A stretch of DNA of 64,000 nucleotides from an uncultured Bacteroidales bacterium. Lineage in GTDB: Bacteria; Bacteroidota; Bacteroidia; Bacteroidales; Paludibacteraceae. The notes under the pieces were generated by a model that saw only the letters and a list, made by a program, of their open reading frames with translations, was not told where the DNA came from and made no database searches. This document shows positions 1-7,769 of the stretch, in pieces. The stretch covers positions 1 through 64,000 of the forward strand of contig CALUNA010000005.1 of assembly GCA_944321895.1 (NCBI GenBank), written 5' to 3'. Numbering within the stretch: the first letter of the stretch is position 1; each line of letters starts with the position of its first letter. Position numbers and translations under genes: made by a program.

Positions 1-1
1 C

Positions 2-88
2 AAAGCTCTTACTAAGCAGCGTAACGAACTCCTACCTCTCTTAATGAACGGTCAAGTATCGGTAAATTCTGATTTATTGCACGGTTAA
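2..88 (+). CDS. hsdS: Type I restriction specificity subunit, C-terminal end only (partial, enters from left)
   Basis: Reading the plus strand from base 2 gives 28 codons ending in TAA at 88. The peptide includes KQRNELLPLLMNGQVSVN, which matches the usual last segment of Bacteroidales HsdS proteins. It therefore looks like the tail of a specificity gene whose body lies left of the window. It overlaps the 3' end of the minus-strand hsdS on the opposite strand, an arrangement typical of specificity genes rearranged by inversion. The last residues (SDLLHG) are coded by the same bases that, on the other strand, code the conserved NRAINQNL helix. The alternative is that the reading frame is an untranslated remnant; the rest of the gene is not visible. 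Confidence 0.6.
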   Translation, partial: KALTKQRNELLPLLMNGQVSVNSDLLHG

Positions 89-614
89 GTTCGATTTTAG
101 AATCAAGAGTGCGGAGCAATTTACCCATGCGCTTCTGCTCAGTCAATTCAGGAATCCATACAATACAATCCTTTATTTTATCTGGTGATGTATGCCGGAT
201 TTTTGTTTGCTGAGCGGCTGCACTCAATTGTTGTTTTACGACATTAGAGGATATAAGATAGAAAGCAAAATCCTTGTCTAGCAGATTTTCTTTACAAACA
301 ATCTTTGCCACATCTTGGCTTTGAACATATTTCCCACTTTCAGGAATAATGGCAGTAGAACCAAGCAAACCTATTGCCTGTTCTGTCAAGGGGGTAATAA
401 TATCACCCTCTTCCATTAAAAACTCAGGTTTAAAATCGCCAACATAATAAAGGTTATCTTTGGATTTATTCTCCTTAAAACAATTGTTCAGATAGTCAAA
501 ATTACCGCATGTCAAACGAATGTATTTACCCTCAGTCGCATAAAACTCACCACTGAGGCTTGCACCCCTTGCGACATTTATGATTTCTCCTAACTTATAT
601 TTTTTCAATTCCAT
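12..614 (-). CDS. hsdS: Half-size type I restriction specificity subunit (HsdS)
   Basis: This 200-residue protein is the DNA-recognition subunit of a type I restriction-modification enzyme but has only about half the usual 400-residue length. Residues 1-155 form one target-recognition domain. Residues 156-184 are the conserved coiled helix (TLDSKIELNRAINQNL) that normally links to a second recognition domain. After residue 184 the expected continuation is missing, and a 16-residue tail is read from the antisense of another hsdS 3' end. Three bases separate it from the small membrane-protein gene upstream, so it is the last gene seen of the hsdR-hsdM-rhuM-hsdS operon. The product could work as a dimer of half-subunits or be an inactive product of an inversion. 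Family assignment is secure; functional state is not. Confidence 0.85.
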   Translation of the reverse strand: MELKKYKLGEIINVARGASLSGEFYATEGKYIRLTCGNFDYLNNCFKENKSKDNLYYVGDFKPEFLMEEGDIITPLTEQAIGLLGSTAIIPESGKYVQSQDVAKIVCKENLLDKDFAFYLISSNVVKQQLSAAAQQTKIRHTSPDKIKDCIVWIPELTEQKRMGKLLRTLDSKIELNRAINQNLPILDRSLREVGVRYAA

Positions 615-617
615 TAC

Positions 618-872
618 CTAAAGCTTTCTTTTTAACTCTTCGATCTCTTTCTTCAATTTGGATTTCCTTGCATCCAACGGCGTAATAATACCTCCTTGTC
701 CTCTATTTAATCCGTAAAGTTGAACGAGTTTAAAATCAATATTTCGTATTATTTTTTCTTTCTGATCTATTCTTTTCAAAATATAGCCTTTGCTGTTACG
801 GACTGTAAATATTAATGCAATTACAGACGCTATCGCAGCAACAACAGAAACTACTATCCCCACTATATCCAT
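618..872 (-). CDS. Small single-pass membrane protein with basic coiled-coil tail
   Basis: This 84-residue protein of unrecognised family has one N-terminal hydrophobic segment (about residues 3-24, rich in Val, Ala and Ile). It is followed by a charged helical tail with Lys/Glu repeats at residues 65-84. Seven bases separate it from rhuM upstream and three from hsdS downstream, so it is very probably co-transcribed with the restriction genes and translated from the same message. AT-rich composition matches the island. Its position between rhuM and hsdS suggests an accessory role, perhaps membrane tethering, but no catalytic motif is present and nothing in the sequence gives a function. Confidence 0.6.
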   Translation of the reverse strand: MDIVGIVVSVVAAIASVIALIFTVRNSKGYILKRIDQKEKIIRNIDFKLVQLYGLNRGQGGIITPLDARKSKLKKEIEELKRKL

Positions 873-879
873 AAATAAT

Positions 880-1893
880 TCAAGATTTACTATTTAACAT
901 TCCTCTAACTTGTTTATCAAAGTCAGAATCAATACGCTGTGTGCGATTAAAGATATCGTATTCACTTTCAGCCTTGGCTTTTGCCTGTGATGCAGAGATA
1001 CGGCCTTTGTCCGGAAGAATCTGATAATCATTAAATGTAAGGAACTTATTGACACTTGCAGCAAATTGTTCCATCGTGAAAGTATTATGCAGTTCAATCT
1101 GATTTTCAATGTAATCAAAATACGATGTTACAGCCCTTTCCAGTTGCCTAATCTCTTTTTCTGTCAGATAATTTTTGGCTACGGACACATCCGATTTGAG
1201 AATTCTACCATCTGGAGAATTTTTCCACGTGGTCAGTCCCATGTGTTCTTTTGTATGATCGGCTTTCGAATAGATAATCTCTGCTGCAGTCTGTCCTGTA
1301 ATCGCATAATGAAAGCGATTTTGTACCATTGCATAAAACTCTTGAGTAGTCAGAGAATTTTTGTCGTAGTCAATACTGCATTCCGCATATATATCAGTTA
1401 TCTGTTGCCAGATACGTCGTTCGCTGGCACGAATAGAACGTACCCTTTCGAGCAATTCACGGAAATAATCCTTGCCAAACACTGCAATCCCTTGTTTCAA
1501 TCGCTCATCATCAAGTACGAAGCCTTTACGGATAAACTCGTTCAGAATCCTGGTTGCCCATTGCCGGAATTTTGTAGCTCTGAGTGAATTAACCCGATAA
1601 CCTACGGCAATAATTGCATCAAGGTGATAGAAATCGACAGAAGATGTTTGTGTCTTGCCCTCCATAGCACCATGCCGAGTGGTTATTTCCATTTTGGAAA
1701 CAACCACTTCCTTCTGTAGCTCCCCTTCTTCAAAAATATTCTTCAGATGCTTGCTCACAGCTGGAATCCCAACCCCAAAAAGCTGTGCCATAGCCTTTTG
1801 GGTACACCAAAGGGTTTCGTCTTTTATGATAACCTGTACCTTCCCCTCTTCATCAGGAAGATTATATAACAAGAACTGCATTTCGTTATTCAT
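880..1893 (-). CDS. rhuM: RhuM family protein (virulence-associated)
   Basis: The protein of about 337 residues matches the RhuM family: an N-terminal region resembling a winged-helix or KilA-N-like DNA-binding module (TQKAMAQLFGVGIPAVSKHL), then the family signature around SVDFYHLDAIIAVGYRVNS and FRQWATRILNEF. RhuM genes are often found inside type I restriction operons and pathogenicity islands, but the biochemical role is not established. The chosen ATG at 1893 follows a GGGA purine run and overlaps the hsdM stop by 8 bases; an in-frame ATG at 1911 would give six more residues. Placement between hsdM and hsdS implies co-expression with the restriction enzyme. Family call is firm, function open. 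Confidence 0.85.
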   Translation of the reverse strand: MNNEMQFLLYNLPDEEGKVQVIIKDETLWCTQKAMAQLFGVGIPAVSKHLKNIFEEGELQKEVVVSKMEITTRHGAMEGKTQTSSVDFYHLDAIIAVGYRVNSLRATKFRQWATRILNEFIRKGFVLDDERLKQGIAVFGKDYFRELLERVRSIRASERRIWQQITDIYAECSIDYDKNSLTTQEFYAMVQNRFHYAITGQTAAEIIYSKADHTKEHMGLTTWKNSPDGRILKSDVSVAKNYLTEKEIRQLERAVTSYFDYIENQIELHNTFTMEQFAASVNKFLTFNDYQILPDKGRISASQAKAKAESEYDIFNRTQRIDSDFDKQVRGMLNSKS

Positions 1894-3550
1894 TGTTCCC
1901 GACATTTGCATTAAACCTTAAAGCGTCCAACTGCTTCATTATCTCTTCCTCTAGGCGGTGACTTTCGGCAAACTGTTCGCTCAATGTCTTTTTATATTCA
2001 GCCATGCGGGAGTTAAACTCCTCTTCAGTAATATCAACATAATCAATCTTGATGTCAAAATATTGTCCGGCGGACAACGAATAGCCTTTCTCTATAATTT
2101 CATCGTAGCTTACAGCAACCGAGAAATCCTCGACTGCTTCTTTGTTATTGAATGTATTGACAATTAAGTCAATGTCTTCATTCAGTAATCTCCGTTTTTT
2201 ATTTTTCCCTTCTTTATATTCCTCTCCTAACTTACTTGCATCAATCAATATGACTTTCTCGGCAGACGCAGCTTTGTCAAAGAACAGGACGGATACATTC
2301 GTACCTGTATTTGCAAACACATTGCTTGGCATGGAGATGCAGCCATACACCCAGCGGTTATCTATGATTTTCGTCAAAACCTTTCTTTCAACACCGCTTT
2401 TGGCTGTAATGAATCCCGTAGGAATGACAATAGCTCCCTTTCCGGTCGTTTTCAGTGAATTGATAAGATGTTGTATAAAGCACAGGTAGATAGACATTGA
2501 CTCTTTCTTCTTTGCCGGAACAGATGGTACACCAGCCCAAAAACGTACTGTATCAGAAGCCAATGTGTCTCTAAAATCCGAGAAATCCAGGTTGAATGGC
2601 GGATTGGAAACAACGAAATCGAATTTTCTAAGTGTTCCGTCTTCCTCCTTATGGTATGGTTCTGTAAGCGTATTACCTTGTACAACATTCGGAAGACTTC
2701 CAGAGAGATTATTCAGAATGAGATTCAGTCGAAGCATCTCACTGGATTTTTCAGATATATCCTGACTAAAGATCGTACAACGGTCTTCTCCTATCTGATG
2801 AGCCAAGGCCATAAGTAAAGTACCTGTTCCTGCTGACGGGTCATAACAGGTCATACCACGCAAGTCTACATTATCACCAACCAGCAAACGAGCCATTACC
2901 TGCGCAATTGCCCTTGGAGTATAATATTCCGCATATTTTCCACCTCCTGCGTTATTGTAATCTTTTATAAGATACTCAAATATTCGTGAGAAGAAGTCAT
3001 ATTTTTCTGCAAAAACACTTTCAAAATTGAATGACGCAACGGAACTCATCAATGAACGTGCAAACTCATCCCTTTTCTGCGGATCCGTTACAAACTGTGT
3101 AAGTGCACTAAATATATTGACCCTGCTTTTCCCGGAAGTTACAACAGAAAAAGTATCTGCATTCAGATTGGCAATATCAATCAGTGTAGCATCCAGCCTT
3201 GTAGAAAAATCTCCTGCTCCGGAGGTATTGTACAAATGCGCTAATGTATGTTCAGGTTTAAGCAAAGGAACAGATGCCGGGAGATAGCTGAACAAATCTT
3301 CGACTTCTTCTTCCGTAAATTTGTCATATTCGGCATCCCATTTGTCTGCCTTACTCAATCGTTCTCCGTAGATTTTATCACGTTTTGCCTCATATCCGAA
3401 TTTGTCATTGAAATACTTGTACAGGAACATTTCCGTAATGATCTTGTACTCCCCACCACTATTGGCAAGACCGAAATGGGAAGTTGTCGATTTCAATGAG
3501 TCGATAAGGGCTATTGTAGCTTCTGATATATTCTTGGTATTTGCATCCAT
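1886..3550 (-). CDS. hsdM: Type I restriction-modification DNA methyltransferase subunit (HsdM)
   Basis: This is a 554-residue N6-adenine DNA methyltransferase, the modification subunit that with HsdS protects the host genome and with HsdR forms the restriction complex. Residues 1-150 are the helical HsdM N-terminal domain. YYTPR at 209-213 precedes the catalytic domain, DPSAGTG at 237-243 is the S-adenosylmethionine-binding motif I, and NPPF at 316-319 is the catalytic motif IV. Length is normal for the family and all key motifs are intact. One base separates its start from the hsdR stop, and its 3' end overlaps rhuM. Expression presumably comes from the promoter upstream of the decayed regulator. 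Confidence 0.96.
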   Translation of the reverse strand: MDANTKNISEATIALIDSLKSTTSHFGLANSGGEYKIITEMFLYKYFNDKFGYEAKRDKIYGERLSKADKWDAEYDKFTEEEVEDLFSYLPASVPLLKPEHTLAHLYNTSGAGDFSTRLDATLIDIANLNADTFSVVTSGKSRVNIFSALTQFVTDPQKRDEFARSLMSSVASFNFESVFAEKYDFFSRIFEYLIKDYNNAGGGKYAEYYTPRAIAQVMARLLVGDNVDLRGMTCYDPSAGTGTLLMALAHQIGEDRCTIFSQDISEKSSEMLRLNLILNNLSGSLPNVVQGNTLTEPYHKEEDGTLRKFDFVVSNPPFNLDFSDFRDTLASDTVRFWAGVPSVPAKKKESMSIYLCFIQHLINSLKTTGKGAIVIPTGFITAKSGVERKVLTKIIDNRWVYGCISMPSNVFANTGTNVSVLFFDKAASAEKVILIDASKLGEEYKEGKNKKRRLLNEDIDLIVNTFNNKEAVEDFSVAVSYDEIIEKGYSLSAGQYFDIKIDYVDITEEEFNSRMAEYKKTLSEQFAESHRLEEEIMKQLDALRFNANVGNNE

Positions 3551-3551
3551 A

Positions 3552-6500
3552 TTATCTTAAGTGAACTTGATTGTATTGGTTTATATATTCATTTGCAATG
3601 AGATTGTTGATAAACTTGCGGTCAGAGATACTTGCATTTATTCCCAAATCTATGAGTTGATGACCTATCATAGCCAATGTGTCTCTCTTGAAATTGTTTT
3701 CATTCGCAATGATGTTAATATCAAGGTAAATCCGGTTATCAATCTCACGTTTCATTTTTGACAGACTTTCTGCTATTTCGTATTCGGCTTTAGAAATAAT
3801 AGGCTTTTCACGCTTTTCATTTTCCTCTTCTATCCGCTTGTGAATACGAACAAAACGCTCGTCTCCCTGGTATTTCTTTTTGAGTATATTGTTGCGACGG
3901 TTGATTTCACGAATTTTCTTCATCACCGCATCCATATAATCAATGCTTTCTTTTGCATCTTGAGTACTTTGAGGGACAAAACCTTTCTTCCTGAAATATT
4001 CCCGAAACTCGTCAGCTAAAATCACATACTTGTCTTCAGTTCTATCAAAGTTGGCTTCAAATTCTGCCTGTACCCTTTCACAACGTTCCCGTATGTCATT
4101 GACAATAATACGCAATTCCTCAGAAATACCCTTTTTGAACTCAAATTCCAGTTCGGAAAGAGCGACATTGATAATCCCGGATACATCTGCCTTATGTTCG
4201 GTATTTTCCAGCAGATTCATTCGTTCTATGCGGTGCGAAACCTCTGTTATGAGTGTAGGAACAGTTCCTTGGGGAAGACTATCGATCTTCTCTTTAAGTT
4301 CTTCATCTCCAAATGCTCTTATTTGGTTTATGATTGCCTTTGCATTTTCAAGAGTAGAACGGAGTGTATATAGATTTTCTTTATTTTCAATCTCATCTAT
4401 TTCCTTTCTGAATTCTTCAGGATTATCGCAAGTAAAATTGAACAAAATACTGCGGATTTCCTTTATCTGTTTTATAATCTGCTCCTTATCTACAATGAGA
4501 GCTTCTCCAACTGTTTCCTTTTCACCTGTTTCCTCAATATCGGCAGTACGGTTCAATTCACGCAGATAGCGGTCATTGGTAGCATCAAAATTCTCCTTGA
4601 TGTTCACAAAATCAACGACATAACCATACTTAAATTTATGGTAAGGCCTGTTTACTCTTGTCAATGCCTGCAGCAAATCATGTCCGTCAAGGCTACGCCC
4701 CAAATAGAGTTTCTTCAAGCGGGGAGCATCAAATCCGGTCAGGAGCATCTGATTGACAATCAAGATATCGACCGATAGTTTTTTCTTGTATTCATCAATG
4801 TATGCCTTACGTTCTTCTTTGTCTCCTTCGTCATGCAAGATTAAAGAAGCCTTCAACGGTTTTGTATGATGTCCATAAGCAACCATCGGTTCAGCAGCCA
4901 TCATCAGATTTTCATCATGTTTCTCTTCTATATACAAAGCCTTATTGAAACGTTCCTGCCACAAACGATACATCTCACGGGCTTGCGGATTGGTCTTGCA
5001 AACAATCATCGCCCCCACTGTATCATCAGCCTGTTCTATGCGAAACCGTCGGAAATCGGAAATAATATAGTCTATCAATGCATTGAGATAAGATTCATGC
5101 TCAATGATCTTGTTGCGGTCAATATCACTTTTTCTGACTTCTATACCACCTGCCAGTTTATCAAGAATACTCTCTATTTTCTCTTTATAGATTGTTTCTA
5201 CAGGTTCTCTCATAAGTTTTAGAGTATAGCCGTCTGCTATTGACTTGTCATAATAATACGTGTCAATATAATCACCGAATACACGCCATGACTCCCTTTC
5301 CTCTTTTAACAGAGGTGTACCTGTTAATGCAATCTTTATAGAATCTTTATCAGCAGACAACAGATTTGCCAAGAAACTTCCTTGTGGGTTATAACCTCTA
5401 TGGGCCTCGTCGATAAAGAATATACGCTGCAAACGGGTATTGTAATTGGAATCAATCTTTATTTTAGCGGAGTCCTGTTTGAATTTCTGAATATTGACCA
5501 CCATTATCTCTGCTTTTCCTTCTGCATTTTCCGTCAAATTTGTACTGCGTATATCTGACATCAATTCGTCCCTACTGTTAGCCGTCCTAACAGACAATCC
5601 TCTTGCCACGAATTCATCCTTAGCCTGCTCCATCAAGTCAAGACGATCCACAATGAAATAAAACTTCACGGCGGTTTTCTTCGCTGCATAAAAATCAGTC
5701 AGACTACGTACGGAATAATATGCCAAGGCTGTTTTTCCGCTACCTTGTGTATGCCAGATAATCCCGCTTTTTACTCCATTATCCAACTTCTTCCGGATAG
5801 CAAAAGAGGCAAAAAGCTGTTGGTAACGCATTACATGTTTTTCCAACTGGGTAGTCTTACTACCGTCTTCTAGTTCGATCTTTTTGTCCACATAGGCAAA
5901 ACCATATCTTAATAAAAACAGAAATCTTTCTTTGCTGAGCATCGATGTTAGAATCCTGTTGGTCGGAGTATTGATATATTTATTTGTATTATATTCAGGT
6001 AGGTTCTTGATAACTACACAATTTCTGTGTTGCAATATCTGTTTCTCCGTACTATCAGATACAGCCTTATAAGGATATCCTGCCACAAAACCTTTATCAG
6101 CCTCACGGAAGACGTTGAAGAAAGCTTTACTTTTGGATGTACAGCAATAAAATGCACCTTGAATCGGAACTCTACTTTCATTGTCATATTCCTGATTGTT
6201 GGAAAATATCATCAACTGAGTAACATTCAGGAATCTTCGGAATTTTTCGTTACGCATCCGCACGTTGATACGTTCCCTTTCTGCCAGAATACCATCATGA
6301 TTATTCGGCTTCTTGACCTCAATAAATGCTAATGGAAGTCCGTTTACAAAACATGTTATATCCGGTCTAAAACTGTCTCCGCTATCCTGATTCTCACACT
6401 CAAATTCAGTGGTTACATGCCATTCGTTATTGTCGGCATTTTGGAAGTCTATTAGTTTTATATTGCTGTTGGAAGACAGTTTGTTATAAAACTCCCTTCC

Positions 6501-6728
6501 AAGGTCATTATTGTTAAGTATCAATATGATTTCACTCAGCAATTGCTTTACCTGCAAATCGGACAGCTCTGGGTTTAGACGTTGAACACTACGCAAAAAA
6601 ACATCCGTCAGAATATTAGTCTTGCTGTCATATTCTGTTATATTGTCCAAATATGTATATCCAAGCCTACACAAATGTAAGGCAGCCGGAACCTGCACTC
6701 GTGTATTTTCATTGAATTTGTATTCCAT
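3552..6728 (-). CDS. hsdR: Type I restriction endonuclease and translocase subunit (HsdR)
   Basis: This 1058-residue motor-nuclease subunit uses ATP to reel in unmethylated DNA and then cuts it. The N-terminal nuclease domain carries the PD-(D/E)xK residues D123, E137 and K139 (in the segment RPDITCF and EVKK). The helicase part shows Walker A TQGSGKT near 327-333, the DEAH box at 440-443 and a TGTP motif near 469. The C-terminal third is helical, as expected for assembly with HsdM. Length and motif order are complete, so the nuclease should be active. It is the first intact gene of the operon and starts four bases after the stop of a broken XRE-type regulator, which suggests that regulator once belonged to the same transcript. 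Confidence 0.96.
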   Translation of the reverse strand: MEYKFNENTRVQVPAALHLCRLGYTYLDNITEYDSKTNILTDVFLRSVQRLNPELSDLQVKQLLSEIILILNNNDLGREFYNKLSSNSNIKLIDFQNADNNEWHVTTEFECENQDSGDSFRPDITCFVNGLPLAFIEVKKPNNHDGILAERERINVRMRNEKFRRFLNVTQLMIFSNNQEYDNESRVPIQGAFYCCTSKSKAFFNVFREADKGFVAGYPYKAVSDSTEKQILQHRNCVVIKNLPEYNTNKYINTPTNRILTSMLSKERFLFLLRYGFAYVDKKIELEDGSKTTQLEKHVMRYQQLFASFAIRKKLDNGVKSGIIWHTQGSGKTALAYYSVRSLTDFYAAKKTAVKFYFIVDRLDLMEQAKDEFVARGLSVRTANSRDELMSDIRSTNLTENAEGKAEIMVVNIQKFKQDSAKIKIDSNYNTRLQRIFFIDEAHRGYNPQGSFLANLLSADKDSIKIALTGTPLLKEERESWRVFGDYIDTYYYDKSIADGYTLKLMREPVETIYKEKIESILDKLAGGIEVRKSDIDRNKIIEHESYLNALIDYIISDFRRFRIEQADDTVGAMIVCKTNPQAREMYRLWQERFNKALYIEEKHDENLMMAAEPMVAYGHHTKPLKASLILHDEGDKEERKAYIDEYKKKLSVDILIVNQMLLTGFDAPRLKKLYLGRSLDGHDLLQALTRVNRPYHKFKYGYVVDFVNIKENFDATNDRYLRELNRTADIEETGEKETVGEALIVDKEQIIKQIKEIRSILFNFTCDNPEEFRKEIDEIENKENLYTLRSTLENAKAIINQIRAFGDEELKEKIDSLPQGTVPTLITEVSHRIERMNLLENTEHKADVSGIINVALSELEFEFKKGISEELRIIVNDIRERCERVQAEFEANFDRTEDKYVILADEFREYFRKKGFVPQSTQDAKESIDYMDAVMKKIREINRRNNILKKKYQGDERFVRIHKRIEEENEKREKPIISKAEYEIAESLSKMKREIDNRIYLDINIIANENNFKRDTLAMIGHQLIDLGINASISDRKFINNLIANEYINQYNQVHLR

Positions 6729-6732
6729 AACT

Positions 6733-6932
6733 TTACCTTTCTTCTTTATCAGTTATAAGTTCCTTCAAATCAACTTGAAGAATCTCCGCAATTTGCTGAA
6801 GAGTATCCAAATTAGGCTGTGAACGATTACAAGCATACGCATTGACCATACTGAAACTCTTGCCAAGTTTCTTAGCCGGTCATTTGCATATACATTCCTT
6901 TTACACAATACTACTTTCAATCTGTTGAATCT
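6733..6932 (-). pseudogene. Frameshifted XRE-type helix-turn-helix regulator upstream of hsdR
   Basis: Read on the minus strand, the downstream part encodes AKKLGKSFSMVNAYACNRSQ followed by a LDTLQQIAEILQVDLKELI-type ending. This is the recognition helix and C-terminal half of a small XRE (lambda Cro-like) regulator. The upstream part (NRLKVVLCKRNVYAND) is in a different frame, so the frames break close to 6875-6885, and no in-frame ATG precedes the first part. These regulators commonly head type I restriction operons in Bacteroidales. Loss of this gene may leave the operon without autoregulation. The frame break could also be a sequencing error; one inserted base near 6880 would restore the join. 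Confidence 0.65.
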
Positions 6933-6955
6933 TCCATCTTATCAATTTTATAGCA

Positions 6956-6963
6956 CAAAGATA
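6956..6963 (-). promoter_or_regulatory. Promoter -7 box for the hsd operon
   Basis: On the minus strand this is TATCTTTG, a perfect match to the Bacteroidota -7 consensus TAnnTTTG. It lies just upstream of the regulator remnant and hsdR. No clear TTTG at the -33 position is visible, so strength is uncertain. Confidence 0.5.
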
Positions 6964-7101
6964 AAGAATTATTTCCATTTTGATTATCCATTATAATACA
7001 GCAAAAGCAAAAAAGCCCCCTTTCCCATATCCCTACTCATCCAGCTATTCGATTACCTTATCAGCCGAGAAACTCCACGATAAAAAAACAACGGCTTATC
7101 C

Positions 7102-7130
7102 GGCTTTGCTGCAAAAGGTGCGGCAAAGCC
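7102..7130. repeat. Inverted repeat with 8-bp arms
   Basis: GGCTTTGC at 7102-7109 pairs with GCAAAGCC at 7123-7130 across a 13-base loop. It lies in the non-coding stretch between the hsd island and the HU-like gene. There is no T-tract after it on either strand, so it is not a clear terminator. Confidence 0.45.
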
Positions 7131-7210
7131 AGAACGGCTGGCAAGGGAAAACATACAAAAAAAACAAGGACAATAATCCGCCCGACAACCAACAACAGGG
7201 AAGGCAAAAA

Positions 7211-7331
7211 AAAGGTATATACATTTTTGATAAAACGTATATACCTTTCGGAAGAATCGTATATACCTTTTCAATAAAACGTATATACCTTTTGGAAGAA
7301 TCGTATATACCTTTTTGAAAAAGGTATATAC
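7211..7331. repeat. Phased 22-bp repeat array with inverted copies at both ends
   Basis: The 12-base core GTATATACCTTT occurs four times in direct orientation at 7237, 7259, 7281 and 7303, exactly 22 bases apart. Inverted copies (AAAGGTATATAC) lie at 7211-7222 and 7320-7331. The spacers alternate between a GGAAGAATC type and a TCAATAAAAC type, so the true unit is about 44 bases. The last direct copy and the right inverted copy form a nearly perfect 31-base palindrome centred near 7317. The 22-base period is not a multiple of three, so this is a DNA- or RNA-level element rather than coding sequence. It sits just after the 3' end of the HU-like gene; a terminator, a protein-binding array or a mobile-element end are all possible. 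Confidence 0.8.
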
Positions 7332-7347
7332 GATTTTAGGCAACGAT

Positions 7348-7728
7348 TCAGAACTTCTCAAATTTCAAGTTGTTCTGCATTTCTTTCAGGTCTATCCCCG
7401 GCCGGAAGTTCACCTTGCTACCCTTGATGAGGGAGCTGTTGAACTTCTCTTCCGTTTCCGCCCCTCCACTGCTCAAACTGACTTGGAAAGAGCCAAAATC
7501 GCCCAAACGCACAATCTTTCCATCCGACAAATGCTCAACAAGCAGTTCGGTAAGCGCGACCAATACCGCCTGTGTATCGGCCGAGCGAACTGTGCAGCGT
7601 GCTGCAATTTCCTTACCCAATTTGCGCAATGTAACATCGCCCGTACTTTTCGCATTGGCATACCATTTCTTTGGCTGCCCGGGATCCAACGGATTCCCTT
7701 TTTCTACAATGGTAAATTTCACTCCCAT
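7348..7728 (-). CDS. HU-like DNA-binding protein, Bacteroidota type
   Basis: This 126-residue protein resembles the HU-related DNA-binding proteins of Bacteroidota: an N-terminal GVKFTIVEKGNPLDPGQPKK stretch, then the bacterial histone-like fold with the conserved RLGDFGSFQV arm region. It is likely to bend or compact DNA. The ATG at 7728 was chosen because it directly precedes the conserved start and lies downstream of a good promoter box at 7762-7769; the longer frame to 7764 would begin inside that box. The gene stands alone, with the 22-bp repeat array immediately after it. Such proteins are abundant in these genomes, so the specific role cannot be stated. Confidence 0.85.
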   Translation of the reverse strand: MGVKFTIVEKGNPLDPGQPKKWYANAKSTGDVTLRKLGKEIAARCTVRSADTQAVLVALTELLVEHLSDGKIVRLGDFGSFQVSLSSGGAETEEKFNSSLIKGSKVNFRPGIDLKEMQNNLKFEKF

Positions 7729-7761
7729 AAACATAAATTTTAAATGGTTATTAATACATTG

Positions 7762-7769
7762 CAAATATA
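7762..7769 (-). promoter_or_regulatory. Promoter -7 box for the HU-like gene
   Basis: The minus strand reads TATATTTG, matching TAnnTTTG. It predicts transcription starting near 7758, which leaves about 30 bases of leader before the ATG at 7728 and rules out the longer start. Confidence 0.55.

Noticed and set aside
7211-7331. Possible CRISPR array
   Set aside because: The repeat core is only 12 bases, the spacers are 10 bases and repeat themselves, and no cas gene is in the window.
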